64,000 nt of DNA from contig SMNZ01000008.1 of assembly GCA_004353515.1 (NCBI GenBank), positions 108,316 through 172,315 of the forward strand, in the 5' to 3' direction. Numbering within the stretch: the stretch's first letter is position 1; each line of letters opens with the position of its first letter. The translations under genes and the position numbers were made by a program. Positions 53,718-63,860 of the stretch are shown here, piece after piece. Under the pieces are notes generated by a model, which saw only the letters and a list, made by a program, of their open reading frames with translations, searched no databases and was not told where the DNA came from. The DNA comes from Alteromonadaceae bacterium M269 (GTDB lineage Bacteria > Pseudomonadota > Gammaproteobacteria > Enterobacterales > Alteromonadaceae).

Positions 53718-54569
53718 TTAGTCGCCCACTTTCGTTTGAAGGTGCCTGATCTGAACATCAGGGTGGGTCGTTTTGAAGTTTTTGGCTAATTCTTCGGCAA
53801 CATATACAGAACGATGTTGGCCACCGGTACAACCTATTGCAATGGTGACATAACTACGATTATTGCGCTCTAGATGAGGCAACCAAGTTGAAATGAGGTT
53901 TTGGATCTGCCAAATAAACTTAGTCACTATGGGTTTTGAACCCAGAAATAACTGCACTTCAGCATCAACACCTGTCAGGTGCTTAAGATCCGGTTCCCAA
54001 TGAGGGTTAGGCAGAAATCGGGCATCAAATACGTAATCAGCATCTTTAGGAATACCGTATTTAAAACCAAAAGATTCAAGAACTAATACTAGTCTTGAGC
54101 TCTTCTTACCCAGTATACGCTCTCGAATGAGCTCAGCAAGTTGGTGCAATGACAGCTTGTCTGTATCTATATATAAATCGGCACGTTCGATAATAGGCGC
54201 TAATAAACGTGACTCTGCTTGTATGGCTTCAGCTAACGACTGATTTTGTCTCGATAATGGATGCAAACGTCGAGTTTCACTAAAGCGTTTAACCAGCATA
54301 TCGTCGCTGGCGTCCAAATAAAGAATCGTCATTTCCCAGCTCGAAGGCAAATAATCTAGAATCTCTTCCAGCTCAGTCGGTTCTTTAGGCAAGTTTCGAA
54401 CATCAATACTGACGGCCACTTGCTGATATTCATCAGCGACAGCGTGAGTCAATGTGGGTAACAGGTTAACGGGAATATTATCAACACAGTAATACCCAAG
54501 ATCTTCTAGCGATCTCAAAGCAATGGATTTACCTGACCCAGAGCGTCCACTAATAATGATCAGTTTCAA
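53718..54569 (-). CDS. rapZ: RNase adapter RapZ
   Basis: This 283-residue protein is the RNA-binding adapter that guides RNase E to GlmZ in enterobacteria and thereby adjusts GlmS. Walker A GRSGSGKS lies at residues 8-15, Walker B-like ILYLDASDDMLVKRFSETRR follows, and a C-terminal domain has the family-typical FKYGIPKDADYVFDARFLPN, then CTGGQHRSVYVAEELA (GGxHRS phosphate-binding motif). It overlaps ptsN by 4 nt. Whether GlmZ exists in this organism is not shown here. Confidence 0.96.
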   Translation of the reverse strand: MKLIIISGRSGSGKSIALRSLEDLGYYCVDNIPVNLLPTLTHAVADEYQQVAVSIDVRNLPKEPTELEEILDYLPSSWEMTILYLDASDDMLVKRFSETRRLHPLSRQNQSLAEAIQAESRLLAPIIERADLYIDTDKLSLHQLAELIRERILGKKSSRLVLVLESFGFKYGIPKDADYVFDARFLPNPHWEPDLKHLTGVDAEVQLFLGSKPIVTKFIWQIQNLISTWLPHLERNNRSYVTIAIGCTGGQHRSVYVAEELAKNFKTTHPDVQIRHLQTKVGD

Positions 54570-55006
54570 ACGATAGCCTCGTAAAGTTCATCATCTGTGC
54601 GAGCCGCACGAATACGTTTTACTACTTGTTTATCGGATAATGCCTTAGCCACTGTTGCTAAGGTTTGCAGATGACCATGGGTTTGATCTTCAGGCACGAG
54701 TAAAACAAAAAATATATCTACGGGTTGGTCGTCAATGGCATCGTAAGCAACAGCTTTGTCACAAGTGATGAGCATCGCCTGGATTTCATTAATATCTGCT
54801 AAGCGACCATGTGGAATAGCGATACCATTCCCAATGCCAGTGCTACCCACTTTTTCTCTGCTAATTAGACTGTTTAAAATGATATCAGCATTCACTGAGG
54901 AGTGTTTGTGAACCAGTTCGCTGATTGATTCGAGGATTCTTTTTTTGCTTGTTGCCTCCACTGCACAGTGCGTGCAGTGGGGACTTAGGAGAGTCTTGAT
55001 TTCCAT
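54566..55006 (-). CDS. ptsN: PTS IIA-like nitrogen-regulatory protein PtsN
   Basis: This 146-residue IIA-Ntr protein receives phosphate from NPr. The active-site histidine is His66 in GNGIAIPHGRL, and the surrounding LISREKVGSTGIGNG is typical. It regulates K+ transport, stress and nitrogen responses. Two cysteines at the N-terminus (PHCTHCAVE) are often seen in related gammaproteobacterial copies and are not novel. It follows hpf by 14 nt and overlaps rapZ by 4 nt. Confidence 0.96.
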   Translation of the reverse strand: MEIKTLLSPHCTHCAVEATSKKRILESISELVHKHSSVNADIILNSLISREKVGSTGIGNGIAIPHGRLADINEIQAMLITCDKAVAYDAIDDQPVDIFFVLLVPEDQTHGHLQTLATVAKALSDKQVVKRIRAARTDDELYEAIV

Positions 55007-55020
55007 TAACTTTTATTTCA

Positions 55021-55308
55021 TCAATGCCGCTTGAGTTTTTCTTTATGCTTAATCACTTGCCGGTCGAGTTTATCTATCAGCCCATCGATGGCTGCGTACA
55101 TATCGTTATGTTCCGATGTAGCAAATATTTCTCCGCCGACTACGTGTAAAGTTGCTTCTGCTTTTTGATTGAGTTTTTCTACGTTGAGTATGACATGAAC
55201 ATTATTGATGTGATCAAAATGCCGTTCTAATTTCTCGAACTTTGTTGATACATAGCCTCTTAAGGCCTCGGTGATTTCGACATGGTGACCAGTAAGGTTT
55301 AATTGCAT
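55021..55308 (-). CDS. hpf: ribosome hibernation promoting factor (HPF)
   Basis: This 95-residue protein is a short-form HPF/YhbH. It has the family start MQLNLTGHHVEITEALRGYV, KLERHFDHINNVHVILNVEK, and the end DMYAAIDGLIDKLDRQVIKH with KEKLKRH. It binds the ribosomal decoding region and promotes 100S dimers in stationary phase. It follows rpoN by 27 nt as is usual, so translation of ribosome hibernation and of sigma-54 is linked. Confidence 0.96.
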   Translation of the reverse strand: MQLNLTGHHVEITEALRGYVSTKFEKLERHFDHINNVHVILNVEKLNQKAEATLHVVGGEIFATSEHNDMYAAIDGLIDKLDRQVIKHKEKLKRH

Positions 55309-55335
55309 ATCGCGTCTTCCTCTCTTTGAGCAGCC

Positions 55336-56820
55336 TTATACAAGGCTTTTACGCTGGTTAGACGGTGGAATCGACAAGGATTCCCGGTACTTTGCTATTG
55401 TCCGCCGAGCGACTTTGATACCTTGCTCAGCCAACAATTGGGCAATTTTGCTATCACTTAAAGGTTTGTTGGGCATTTCAGCCGCAACTAATTTCTTAAT
55501 TAACGCACGTATGGCCGTTGACGAACATTCGCCTCCCGCATCTGTTGCAACATGACTTGAAAAGAAGTACTTCAATTCAAAAATACCTCGAGGCGTATGC
55601 ATGTATTTCTGTGTCGTTACACGAGAAATCGTTGATTCATGCATCTCGACCATTTCAGCCACATCATTCAAGACCATCGGCTTCATCATCTCTGGTCCAT
55701 ATTCAAAGAAGCCCTGCTGTTGCTGTACGATACAGTTTGCAACTTTTAGCAGTGTTTCATTTCTGCTTTCTAGGCTTTTAATAAACCACTTAGCTTCTTG
55801 CATATGAGAGCGAATAAATTGGCTATCCGCTGTGTTTCGTGTATTACGGCTCATCGCCGCATATTGCTGATTAATATTGAGTTTAGGTAAGCTATCTGGA
55901 TTCAGCTCTACCGACCAGCGGCCATTCTTCTTAGCAACAGACACATCCGGAATGACGTATTCAGGCTCACCAGTAATAATTGCGCTACCAGGACGAGGGT
56001 TAAGAGTCTGCAGTAAACGTATCACCTCTCGCAGTTCATCTTCCTTCAACTTAGCCTTGCGCATGAGCGTTCGATAATCTTTGCTCGCTAATAAATCAGC
56101 ATACTCATTAATTATAGTACGTGCTTGGGCTAACCAAGGAGTATTTGGATCATATTGATTGAGTTGGATCAACAAACACTCTTGCGGAGATCTCGCTCCA
56201 ACACCAACAGGGTCAAATAGCTGAACGCGTTTTAAAACACACTCGACTTCATCTAATTCAATTTCTTCATCGTCAAGGCTAGCAAGCACTTCTTCTGTCG
56301 AAATGGTTAAATAACCAGCTTCGTCGATGGAGTCGATAATAGCCATCGCAATAGCGACATCAGTATCACTGAAATGCGTTAGTCGCATTTGCCACAATAA
56401 ATGGGTTTGAATATCGTCGGTTGTTTCACCTTGATATTGTAAATCATCTTCAGCAGAACTCATTGGTGCAGGGGCCGAAGATGCACTGTAAGCTTCTTCC
56501 CAGGTGCTATCTAAAGGCAAATCGTCAGGCATATCACTGCTTTCCATTGCCTTATCAATTTCTATACTGTCGCTGGTTTGAGGTTCTTCCTGCAATGCAT
56601 TGTCAGTGTCGTTCGCATTTGCAGTGGCTTTTTCAGTTTCTTGTTCTGTCGCAGAGGTTTCTGCAGAGTTGTCCTCTTCTAATAGAGGATTAGAATCCAG
56701 CGCTTCCTGGATTTCTTGTTGAAGATCTAAAGTCGACAACTGCAACAAACGTATCGCTTGTTGAAGCTGAGGTGTCATTGTCAGTTGTTGACTAAATTTA
56801 AGCTGTAACGATGGCTTCAT
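55336..56820 (-). CDS. rpoN: RNA polymerase sigma-54 factor (RpoN)
   Basis: This 494-residue sigma factor recognises -24/-12 promoters. Region I is Gln/Leu-rich ([20 protein letters not shown]), region II is acidic (about 50-110), and region III binds core RNA polymerase and DNA. The RpoN box [10 protein letters not shown] is at 471-480. Activation needs bEBP ATPases, none of which lies in this window. It begins the rpoN-hpf-ptsN-rapZ-ptsO group and follows lptB by about 50 nt. Confidence 0.98.
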   Translation of the reverse strand: MKPSLQLKFSQQLTMTPQLQQAIRLLQLSTLDLQQEIQEALDSNPLLEEDNSAETSATEQETEKATANANDTDNALQEEPQTSDSIEIDKAMESSDMPDDLPLDSTWEEAYSASSAPAPMSSAEDDLQYQGETTDDIQTHLLWQMRLTHFSDTDVAIAMAIIDSIDEAGYLTISTEEVLASLDDEEIELDEVECVLKRVQLFDPVGVGARSPQECLLIQLNQYDPNTPWLAQARTIINEYADLLASKDYRTLMRKAKLKEDELREVIRLLQTLNPRPGSAIITGEPEYVIPDVSVAKKNGRWSVELNPDSLPKLNINQQYAAMSRNTRNTADSQFIRSHMQEAKWFIKSLESRNETLLKVANCIVQQQQGFFEYGPEMMKPMVLNDVAEMVEMHESTISRVTTQKYMHTPRGIFELKYFFSSHVATDAGGECSSTAIRALIKKLVAAEMPNKPLSDSKIAQLLAEQGIKVARRTIAKYRESLSIPPSNQRKSLV

Positions 56821-56870
56821 GTACTTCTTGTATTAATATCGTATTTATTGGAGTGCGTTCCATACCCTAA

Positions 56871-57596
56871 CTATAGCTTGAATTGTTCGCCTAGGTATAC
56901 ATCTCTCACTTGTTGATTTGCTAGAACGTGCTCAGCGGTTCCGCTGGCAATCAATTCTCCGTGACTCACAATATACGCTTTTTCGCACACATCTAAAGTC
57001 TCTCTAACATTATGATCGGTGATCAGAACGCCTATCCCTCTGTCTCTTAAATGAATAATTATTTTCTTAATATCGCTAACGGATATCGGATCAACACCTG
57101 CAAAAGGTTCATCGAGTAAAATAAACGCAGGATCAGCAGCCAGTGCTCGTGCAATTTCGACACGTCTGCGTTCACCACCAGACAAACTCATACCTGTACT
57201 ATGGCGAATATGATTGATATTGAATTCATCCAGCAAGGCATCAGCTTGTTCCTGACGCTGCGCATTCGACAAGTTTTTGCGCGTTTGCAATATTGCCATT
57301 AAGTTTTGATAAACACTTAGCTTACGAAAAATCGACGATTCCTGAGGTAAGTAACCAATCCCTTGACGTGCCCGCACATGCATTGGAGCCAAAGTTAACT
57401 CATTATCATCGATGAGTATTTGTCCGTTATCTAATGGCACCAATCCGACGATCATATAAAAAGTCGTTGTTTTTCCCGCACCGTTGGGGCCCAGTAGCCC
57501 GACAATCTGACCGCTAGAGACCTCAACACTGACATCTCTAACCACCTGGCGCGCTTTGTAAGACTTCGCCAGGTTTAGCGCTTTAAGCGTTGGCAT
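56871..57596 (-). CDS. lptB: LPS export ABC ATPase LptB
   Basis: This 241-residue ABC ATPase powers LPS extraction from the inner membrane with LptF/LptG. Walker A is GPNGAGKTT (36-44), the signature is [18 protein letters not shown], Walker B is [14 protein letters not shown], and the H-loop is in [14 protein letters not shown]. The Q-loop is in [15 protein letters not shown]. It overlaps lptA by 1 nt. It is the last gene of the yrbG-kdsD-kdsC-lptC-lptA-lptB series. Confidence 0.97.
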   Translation of the reverse strand: MPTLKALNLAKSYKARQVVRDVSVEVSSGQIVGLLGPNGAGKTTTFYMIVGLVPLDNGQILIDDNELTLAPMHVRARQGIGYLPQESSIFRKLSVYQNLMAILQTRKNLSNAQRQEQADALLDEFNINHIRHSTGMSLSGGERRRVEIARALAADPAFILLDEPFAGVDPISVSDIKKIIIHLRDRGIGVLITDHNVRETLDVCEKAYIVSHGELIASGTAEHVLANQQVRDVYLGEQFKL

Positions 57597-58153
57597 TAAG
57601 GTTGTTCTTCCTTTTCTTGTTCTTTTTCTTCATCTTCGTTCTTAGGCTTCGGTTGATATATCGTATTGACTCGATCACCTTCTGCACCTGCCTTAAGCGC
57701 TTCAGATTCAATATCTATGGTAATAAGCTCACTTTCTATAACTTGCCCATCACGCGACAATTTGGCATTACCTGTGAGTACAATAATACGTGTCGACTGC
57801 TCGTACTTAATTTCATTGGCAGATGCAGTAACTCGATTGCCTTCTTCATCCAACTGGGAATATTCTGCGGGGTTACCACGAGCGATAAAGACTTGATCGC
57901 CTTCATTTTCGCCGACAACGACTTCTAATTCATCAGCATCTATTGAAAGGCTCCCCTGCCTAACTTCTACGTTGCCTTTATAAATTGCTGTTTTGTTGAT
58001 GCCATCAACGTCATTGATGTCAGCACCAACAGAAACTTGTTGTAAAAAATCATCCTTACCCTTGGCACTCAAAGAACCAGCAAAAGCGATCAATGCTATG
58101 CTCATAAAAAGAGTATATATACGTTTACTTAGGGTCATAAAGGGTTTGTACAT
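57596..58153 (-). CDS. lptA: LPS transport periplasmic protein LptA
   Basis: This 185-residue periplasmic bridge protein has a signal peptide (hydrophobic [16 protein letters not shown], cleavage before KGKDD) and a beta-jellyroll with repeated strands ([20 protein letters not shown], then [20 protein letters not shown], then [19 protein letters not shown]). The C-terminus is long, charged and Pro/Glu-rich ([17 protein letters not shown]). It overlaps lptC by 29 nt when started at 58153 (GGA upstream). An internal ATG at 58138 is an alternative. It links LptC to the outer-membrane LptD. Confidence 0.95.
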   Translation of the reverse strand: MYKPFMTLSKRIYTLFMSIALIAFAGSLSAKGKDDFLQQVSVGADINDVDGINKTAIYKGNVEVRQGSLSIDADELEVVVGENEGDQVFIARGNPAEYSQLDEEGNRVTASANEIKYEQSTRIIVLTGNAKLSRDGQVIESELITIDIESEALKAGAEGDRVNTIYQPKPKNEDEEKEQEKEEQP

Positions 58154-58685
58154 GTTTATCCAGCGTAAATGTTTCTGTAATTAAATTAGCATTAAAGCCC
58201 GTACCAATAGTCTTAAAACCTTCTCCAGTTATTTCCACGGACTGGTCTGATACTATAGTGCGGGTATTCAAATCAATTTCAATAAATTCTGTTGTTAAAG
58301 TTTGTATCTGGCTACTTGGATTCAGACTTTTAATTCTGACATTGGTTTCAAGCTGAATACGATTATCTTCATATAGCGTACCCTCAGATGCTGTAACCTT
58401 CCACGGTTCTGCGCCATCATTTGTGAAGATAGTATATTCCGGTGCCTCAAATAGGGTAAAACCAAGTAACTCGTAATGTTCCATCGTTTTAGCAAAAACT
58501 TGGTGATTCAGTTTACCATTTTTGTCATACAGCGAGCTTTTCATTCCTTTAGCTTGATAGTTTGGCAACCAAGAATCATCTTGTGTTCCAGCAGTGTCTT
58601 TTGTCTCTTCCTGTAACCAAAACGGTAAGTTCAATCCCAAGACGATAATAAAGAGAATCCCTATGCTGATCGTTATTCTGTTCAT
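58125..58685 (-). CDS. lptC: LPS transport membrane protein LptC
   Basis: This 186-residue bitopic protein has one N-terminal membrane helix (ITISIGILFIIVLGLNLPFW) and a periplasmic jellyroll (YQAKGMKSSLYDKNGKLNHQ, PWKVTASEGTLYEDNRIQLE, then IQTLTTEFIEIDLNTRTIVS). It receives LPS from the LptBFG complex and passes it to LptA. It overlaps kdsC by 4 nt and lptA by 29 nt. Confidence 0.95.
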   Translation of the reverse strand: MNRITISIGILFIIVLGLNLPFWLQEETKDTAGTQDDSWLPNYQAKGMKSSLYDKNGKLNHQVFAKTMEHYELLGFTLFEAPEYTIFTNDGAEPWKVTASEGTLYEDNRIQLETNVRIKSLNPSSQIQTLTTEFIEIDLNTRTIVSDQSVEITGEGFKTIGTGFNANLITETFTLDKHVQTLYDPK

Positions 58686-59236
58686 ACACTACTACCATGA
58701 ATAACATTTAGCTCGGAACGACTCTGCAATAACAAGTCACATATCTCTCTAACAGCACCTGCCCCGCCTAGCCGACGTGTAACATAGTCAGCCTGTTGCT
58801 TCACAAACGGATGGCCGTTGTCCACACTAAAGGCGACTTCACTGCATTCAAACATACCTAAATCGGGCATGTCATCACCGACTGATGCAGTTTCACTCTT
58901 CTCAAGAGACAGTGACTCGCATAATGTGGTTAAGGCGGTCTGCTTATCCTCACACCCCTGAATAATGTGCTTTACGCCAAGAGATGACATGCGTTGCTCT
59001 ACAATCTGAGAGCTTCTTCCCGTGATAACAGCAACCTGAATACCTATTTGTTGAATAGCTTTTATACCGTAACCATCTAACGCATGAAATGCTTTGAGCT
59101 CTTCGCCCTGATTCCCCATAATGATTTGACCATCAGAGAATACACCATCCACATCACAGGCTAGTAAACGTATCTTTGAGAGCTTGTTGAACAACTCTTC
59201 AGGAATTGTGCCGTAAAGCGTTTCGATATGTCCCAT
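58682..59236 (-). CDS. kdsC: Kdo-8-phosphate phosphatase KdsC
   Basis: This 184-residue HAD-family phosphatase makes Kdo from Kdo-8-phosphate. The nucleophile Asp28 and Asp30 are in LLACDVDGVFSDG, Thr/Ser in VAVITGRSS, and the metal-binding motif in SVGDDMPDLGMF. The family-type GYGIKAIQQIGIQVAVITG is seen. It overlaps lptC by 4 nt and kdsD by 1 nt. Confidence 0.96.
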   Translation of the reverse strand: MGHIETLYGTIPEELFNKLSKIRLLACDVDGVFSDGQIIMGNQGEELKAFHALDGYGIKAIQQIGIQVAVITGRSSQIVEQRMSSLGVKHIIQGCEDKQTALTTLCESLSLEKSETASVGDDMPDLGMFECSEVAFSVDNGHPFVKQQADYVTRRLGGAGAVREICDLLLQSRSELNVIHGSSV

Positions 59237-60210
59237 TACATGATGCCTGCTCTTAAGAAGTCTTGAATGTTGACAGCACCTACTGGTTTTTGTTCGTCAT
59301 CGGTAACAATTAATCCAGATATCTGATGCTTTTCCATAATGGAAAGCGCTTCTGCTGCTAACACGCCTTCCTTCGTCGTTTTTCCATTACGTGTCATAAC
59401 GTCAGCTATCGCTGTTGAATGTACATCGACCTGAGCATCAATCAATCGGCGCAGATCACCATCAGTAAAAACACCCACCAGCGTTTTCTTATCATCAACA
59501 ATAGCAACCATACCCAGTTTCTTACGTGAAACCTCGAGTAATACATGACTGACACTATCCTGCTCATGAGCTAATGGCAGTGCATCACCACTATGCATGA
59601 TATCTTTGATTCTTAATAAAAGCTTTTTACCCAATGAACCTGCGGGGTGAGACAATGCAAAATCGTCAGAAGTAAAGCCTTTAGCATCAAGCAACGCAAC
59701 TGCCAAAGCATCGCCCATAACTAAAGTGGCCGTTGTGCTGGAAGTCGGTGCAAGGCCTAATGAACAAGCTTCTTCTTCTACCTTAATACATAAATGAACC
59801 GTTGAGTGTTTACCCAATTCTGATTTTGGATTTCCCGACATGCCTATTATAGGAACTGCCATACGCTTAAAAGCAGGTAGCAAATTGAGTAGTTCTGACG
59901 TCTCGCCAGAATTAGATATTGCTAATACCACATCTTGTTTGGTCAACATGCCCAAATCGCCATGACTGGCTTCGCCGGGATGCATAAAGAATGACGATGT
60001 ACCAGTGCTCGCTAGCGTCGCTGCTATTTTCCGCCCGATGTGGCCGGACTTACCCATACCGCAAACGATGACTTTGCCTGAACACTGCATCAATAATTCG
60101 CAAGCGGAGTGAAAATTCTCATCTATGTATTGATACAGACCATTGATAGCTCGAGACTCAATCTCAATAACGCGTTTAGCTGATTGCACAAAATCGATAG
60201 TTGATGTCAT
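59236..60210 (-). CDS. kdsD: D-arabinose-5-phosphate isomerase KdsD
   Basis: This 324-residue enzyme converts ribulose-5-phosphate to arabinose-5-phosphate for Kdo. It has an N-terminal SIS domain (GKVIVCGMGKSGHIGRKIAA, FFMHPGEASHGDLGM, ISNSGETSELLNLLPAFKR) and two CBS domains (about 205-324: DIMHSGDALPLAHEQDSVSH, TRNGKTTKEGVLAAEALSIM). The ATG at 60210 is preferred to a GTG at 60222 that would overlap yrbG. It lies 4 nt after yrbG. Confidence 0.95.
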   Translation of the reverse strand: MTSTIDFVQSAKRVIEIESRAINGLYQYIDENFHSACELLMQCSGKVIVCGMGKSGHIGRKIAATLASTGTSSFFMHPGEASHGDLGMLTKQDVVLAISNSGETSELLNLLPAFKRMAVPIIGMSGNPKSELGKHSTVHLCIKVEEEACSLGLAPTSSTTATLVMGDALAVALLDAKGFTSDDFALSHPAGSLGKKLLLRIKDIMHSGDALPLAHEQDSVSHVLLEVSRKKLGMVAIVDDKKTLVGVFTDGDLRRLIDAQVDVHSTAIADVMTRNGKTTKEGVLAAEALSIMEKHQISGLIVTDDEQKPVGAVNIQDFLRAGIM

Positions 60211-60214
60211 AACA

Positions 60215-61177
60215 CTATACACTCGCTACCAAGTACAATTCATAGGCGATAAAGCTTAACAATAGCAATCCCCCTTTCCACCGACCGATCTGCCGATTAC
60301 CTTTCATATTAAAGCTAAACACTAACAGCAGTGCAGTCAAAGCGAACATAATATAAATGTCGCGATGCGCCGCATTAGCATCTATAGCTCCCGGAGCAAT
60401 AAGGCCCGGCATTGCCAACACAGCTAGAATATTAAATATATTGGATCCGATGATATTACCCAGAGCTAGATCATCCTCACCTTTCATTACCCCTGCAATA
60501 CTCGCAGCTAACTCTGGTAAGCTGGTTCCAATAGCGATAATGGTTAAGCCGATAAGTAGGTCGCTCATACCGAAAGCTTTAGCAATAGACACTGCTGAGT
60601 CGACCATAAAGTGAGCACTCAGCGGTAATAAACAAATACCGACAATGACCCAAAAAATCGCAATGGGATAATTCACATTACTGGGGATTTCATCTTCAGT
60701 TTCGGCTTGAAGTGGATCATCCGATTCCACATTCCAAGACATCCAGCTCAGCGCACCAATGACAAAGAAAAACAAAACGATGAGAACAATACCTTCATTC
60801 AGACTCAGTACTTCATCAGATAAAAAATAAAGTGCTAAACCTGAAACAATCAAAACGATAGGCATTTCACGCTTAACCGTTGTCGAAGACACAAGCAAAG
60901 GCTTTATCAATGCAGTTACACCAAGAACAAGCGCTATATTGGTAATATTTGAACCTATCGCATTCCCTATAGCGGTGTTGGAATTCCCAGCTAGAGAAGC
61001 GGTCGCTGAAACAACGATTTCAGGTGCAGATGATCCCATTGCAACTATGGTTAAACCAATAACCATGGGTGATACACCCAAATTTTTCGCCAGTGCAGAT
61101 GAACCATAGACAAATCTGTCAGCACTCCAACTTAATACGGCAAGGCCAACAATAAAAATTACAACGTCGATGATCAT
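60215..61177 (-). CDS. yrbG: calcium/sodium antiporter YrbG
   Basis: This 320-residue inner-membrane Na+/Ca2+ exchanger-like protein has the two inverted alpha repeats: MGSSAPEIVVSATASLAGNS with IGNAIGSNITNIALVLG in the first, and AIGTSLPELAASIAGVMKGE with LGNIIGSNIFNILAVLA in the second. There are about ten membrane segments. It begins the yrbG-kdsD-kdsC-lptCAB operon, a common arrangement. A divergent mla operon lies about 620 nt upstream. Confidence 0.95.
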   Translation of the reverse strand: MIIDVVIFIVGLAVLSWSADRFVYGSSALAKNLGVSPMVIGLTIVAMGSSAPEIVVSATASLAGNSNTAIGNAIGSNITNIALVLGVTALIKPLLVSSTTVKREMPIVLIVSGLALYFLSDEVLSLNEGIVLIVLFFFVIGALSWMSWNVESDDPLQAETEDEIPSNVNYPIAIFWVIVGICLLPLSAHFMVDSAVSIAKAFGMSDLLIGLTIIAIGTSLPELAASIAGVMKGEDDLALGNIIGSNIFNILAVLAMPGLIAPGAIDANAAHRDIYIMFALTALLLVFSFNMKGNRQIGRWKGGLLLLSFIAYELYLVASV

Positions 61178-61796
61178 TAATTCATAGAACTCGCTTTAAC
61201 ACAATCGGACTATTCTCTCAAAATAGATGTCTTTTGCCTACGGACATCACACTAATTACATGAATTATATGAACATACCTTATTTGCAAATGATGATTGA
61301 AATTTTGGTCATATTACAAACAGATAAATTAGTAACAAACTTTCCAGTGAGCAATTTACAACCAATCACCCTTAATAAGGATTAAAAACACTCTTAAATT
61401 TCTACATAAAAATTTGAAAACGCTATTACTTTTTGAACTGAAAGTCATTTATAATACAAGCCGCTAAGAGAGATTTACCAAACTCCTATTGATCTTAATA
61501 TTCAGTGGAATGAAAAAAGGTCAATAAACATTCAATAATCCTTGCAACTAATAAACCAAATTCCGGTCTATTTTAAAGCTGGCTCATAATAATAAAGTAG
61601 CAAACAGCGGAAATCTCTAGCGTATTTGTGTAACAAGCGGTTAATTCCGAGTAGGAAAGCAGTCTATTCGAGAAGATCTATAAAGAACGCAAACTCGTAC
61701 ACTTTGTTACTTTTTATGTGAATCAATTTTTCCAAAAAATAAATAAAATAGCATCAAACTTATGCCTTTTTCATACACTCAGACACGGAGTCGTAA
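61178..61796. promoter_or_regulatory. 619-bp AT-rich divergent region between yrbG and mlaF
   Basis: This region must carry the promoters of the LPS operon (minus) and the mla operon (plus). A minus-strand pair TTGACC (61524-61519) and TATTAA (61500-61495) with an 18-nt spacer is a fair sigma-70 match. On the plus strand, a perfect TATAAT at 61450-61455 has no good -35. No gene was seen. Confidence 0.45.
61495..61524 (-). promoter_or_regulatory. candidate sigma-70 promoter for the yrbG-lpt operon
   Basis: TTGACC and TATTAA with an 18-nt spacer lie about 320 nt before the yrbG start. Both boxes are one or two bases from consensus. A long leader would result, so other starts closer to the gene are possible. 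Confidence 0.35.
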
Positions 61797-61799
61797 TTG
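61787..61799 (+). promoter_or_regulatory. Shine-Dalgarno that selects a TTG start for mlaF
   Basis: GGAG (61787-61790) lies 6 nt before TTG at 61797. [14 protein letters not shown] then begins at the right place for MlaF, and no alternative ATG is nearby. Confidence 0.65.
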
Positions 61800-62603
61800 A
61801 ACGATTTAGTCACAATTGACAATCTACACTTTAGCCGCGGCGACAGAACCATTTACGAGGGTATTTCTCTGAATATCCCTAAAGGTAAAACTGTTGCTGT
61901 TATGGGCCCAAGTGGTATTGGAAAAACTACACTTTTGCGCTTAATTGGCGGCCAGCTTAAGCCTGACTCTGGCGATATTTTGTTTAAAGGCCAGTCAATT
62001 CCTAGTATGAGCAGAACAAGCTTATACAAAGCACGCAGACAGATGAGTATGTTATTCCAAAGTGGTGCGCTTTTTACCGATATGAGTGTCTTCGACAATG
62101 TCGCATTTCCACTAAGAGAACATACTAATTTATCAGAATCTCTCATCCGCTTAATGGTTTTGATGAAATTACAATCTGTTGGGTTGAGAGGTGCAGCAGA
62201 TCTGATGCCGAGCGAGTTATCTGGCGGAATGGCTAGAAGAGCAGCATTAGCCAGAGCAATCGCCTTAGATCCTGAACTTATACTCTACGACGAGCCATTT
62301 GCTGGGCAAGATCCTATCTCCATGGGCGTTCTCGTTAAGCTTATCAAAGAGCTCAATGACGCACTGAACCTGACGAGTGTTGTAGTTACGCACGACGTCA
62401 CAGAAGTCATGTCAATCGCTGACTATGTCTACATCTTGGCAGACAAACACATTATCGGTTCAGGAACGCCACAAGAAATAAAGCAAAGTGAATCTGAACT
62501 TGTTCAACAGTTTTTGCACGGGCAAGCTGATGGTCCAGTACCTTTTCATTTCCCAGCGAATACATTGGAGGACGAGCTATTGTTAACAGGTGGTACCAAA
62601 TGA
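61797..62603 (+). CDS. mlaF: phospholipid transport ABC ATPase MlaF
   Basis: This 268-residue ATPase belongs to the Mla system, which keeps the outer membrane asymmetric. Walker A is GPSGIGKTT, the Q-loop lies in [20 protein letters not shown], the signature is [20 protein letters not shown], and Walker B is [13 protein letters not shown]. The start is TTG with a GGAG Shine-Dalgarno. It overlaps mlaE by 4 nt. The start of the operon is divergent from yrbG, the usual layout in gammaproteobacteria. Confidence 0.96.
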   Translation: MNDLVTIDNLHFSRGDRTIYEGISLNIPKGKTVAVMGPSGIGKTTLLRLIGGQLKPDSGDILFKGQSIPSMSRTSLYKARRQMSMLFQSGALFTDMSVFDNVAFPLREHTNLSESLIRLMVLMKLQSVGLRGAADLMPSELSGGMARRAALARAIALDPELILYDEPFAGQDPISMGVLVKLIKELNDALNLTSVVVTHDVTEVMSIADYVYILADKHIIGSGTPQEIKQSESELVQQFLHGQADGPVPFHFPANTLEDELLLTGGTK

Positions 62604-63379
62604 AAGCATTAGTTTCACTGGGTGCATCAACACTTGATAGAATAGCTGCACTTGGCCGAGCAACGGCGATACTGACCGGTGCGTTATTTGCCAAACCAAC
62701 ACCGATGAAAAGCTTCCCTTTAGTCTTGAAGCAAATATACGTTGTTGGCGTTCAGTCTTTACTCATTATCTTAGTTTCCGGCTTATTTATCGGTATGGTT
62801 ATGGCACTTCAAGCCTATACCGTACTTGTCAGCTACGGTGCCGAAGATAGCTTAGGCCCGATGGTAGCGCTATCTCTACTCAGAGAGTTGGGGCCAGTTG
62901 TAACTGCTTTGCTGTTTGCGGGTAGAGCCGGTTCTGCACTGACAGCAGAAATAGGGTTAATGAAAGCAACAGAGCAGTTGAGTAGTTTGGAAATGATGGC
63001 TATTGACCCGCTTCGCCGGGTTATCGCTCCTCGCTTCTGGGCTGGCGTTATTTCAATGCCTTTGCTTGCCATCATCTTTAGTACAGTGGGTATTTTAGGC
63101 GGTCATGCCGTCGGTGTTGATTGGCTAGGTGTAGATTCCGGAAGCTATTGGTCCATTATGCAGGCCACAGTAGAGTTTAACCAAGATGTCGTTAACGGCA
63201 TTATCAAAAGCTTAGTGTTTGCTTTTGTAGTGACATGGATAGCCGTATTTAAAGGCTATGACGCAGTACCTACATCTGAAGGTATCAGCAAAGCAACAAC
63301 ACAAACGGTTGTGCATTCATCATTGGCTATATTAGGCCTGGATTTTGTACTAACAGCATTAATGTTTGGAACATATTAG
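62600..63379 (+). CDS. mlaE: phospholipid transport permease MlaE
   Basis: This 259-residue inner-membrane permease has about five to six membrane segments with conserved [20 protein letters not shown], then [20 protein letters not shown] and the family motif [20 protein letters not shown]. It forms MlaF2E2 with MlaB and MlaD6. It overlaps mlaF by 4 nt and precedes mlaD by 10 nt. Confidence 0.97.
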   Translation: MKALVSLGASTLDRIAALGRATAILTGALFAKPTPMKSFPLVLKQIYVVGVQSLLIILVSGLFIGMVMALQAYTVLVSYGAEDSLGPMVALSLLRELGPVVTALLFAGRAGSALTAEIGLMKATEQLSSLEMMAIDPLRRVIAPRFWAGVISMPLLAIIFSTVGILGGHAVGVDWLGVDSGSYWSIMQATVEFNQDVVNGIIKSLVFAFVVTWIAVFKGYDAVPTSEGISKATTQTVVHSSLAILGLDFVLTALMFGTY

Positions 63380-63392
63380 GAGCGTTAAGGTG
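63378..63392 (+). promoter_or_regulatory. Shine-Dalgarno that selects a GTG start for mlaD
   Basis: AGGAG (63378-63382) lies 7 nt before GTG at 63390. A TTG at 63366 inside mlaE has no comparable element. Confidence 0.65.
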
Positions 63393-63860
63393 AATAACAG
63401 GAAAGTAGAATTATTCGTAGGTTTGTTCGTTGCATTAGCAATAGCCTCGATGCTTGTTTTGGCAATGAAAGTTGCAGACAAAGGCATCGCAGGAAACGGC
63501 GAGACTTATAATTTACATGCAAAGTTCGATAATATTGGTGGTCTAAAAGTGCGCTCTGCTATCAAAGTAGGTGGTGTTACTGTTGGTCGTATTACGAATA
63601 TAACGCTGGATGCAGACGAGTTTACGCCAGTCGTCACTCTGACCATTTCAAAAGAGTACGACAGTTTTCCGGAAACTAGCTCAGTTTCCATTCTTACGTC
63701 AGGGCTCTTAGGTGAGCAGTATATTGGACTTCAGCCAGGCTTCAGTTTTGATGACGAAAGCGGCATTTTGCAAGATGGCGATTTTATCGAAGACACTAAG
63801 TCAGCACTGGTATTAGAAGATCTTATCGGACAATTTTTATTTAGTAAAAGCGAGGACTAA
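63390..63860 (+). CDS. mlaD: MCE-domain phospholipid-binding protein MlaD
   Basis: This 156-residue protein has one N-terminal membrane helix (LFVGLFVALAIASMLVLAMK) and a single MCE domain (YNLHAKFDNIGGLKVRSAIK, VGGVTVGRITNI, then TSGLLGEQYIGLQPG). It forms the hexameric ring of the Mla complex that binds phospholipids in the periplasm. The start is GTG with a Shine-Dalgarno AGGAG. It overlaps mlaC by 1 nt (TAATG). Confidence 0.95.
   Translation: MNNRKVELFVGLFVALAIASMLVLAMKVADKGIAGNGETYNLHAKFDNIGGLKVRSAIKVGGVTVGRITNITLDADEFTPVVTLTISKEYDSFPETSSVSILTSGLLGEQYIGLQPGFSFDDESGILQDGDFIEDTKSALVLEDLIGQFLFSKSED

Noticed and set aside
54566-55006. cysteine pair at the start of PtsN as a possible novelty
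   Set aside because: Similar cysteines occur in other gammaproteobacterial PtsN proteins, so it is not an unusual feature.
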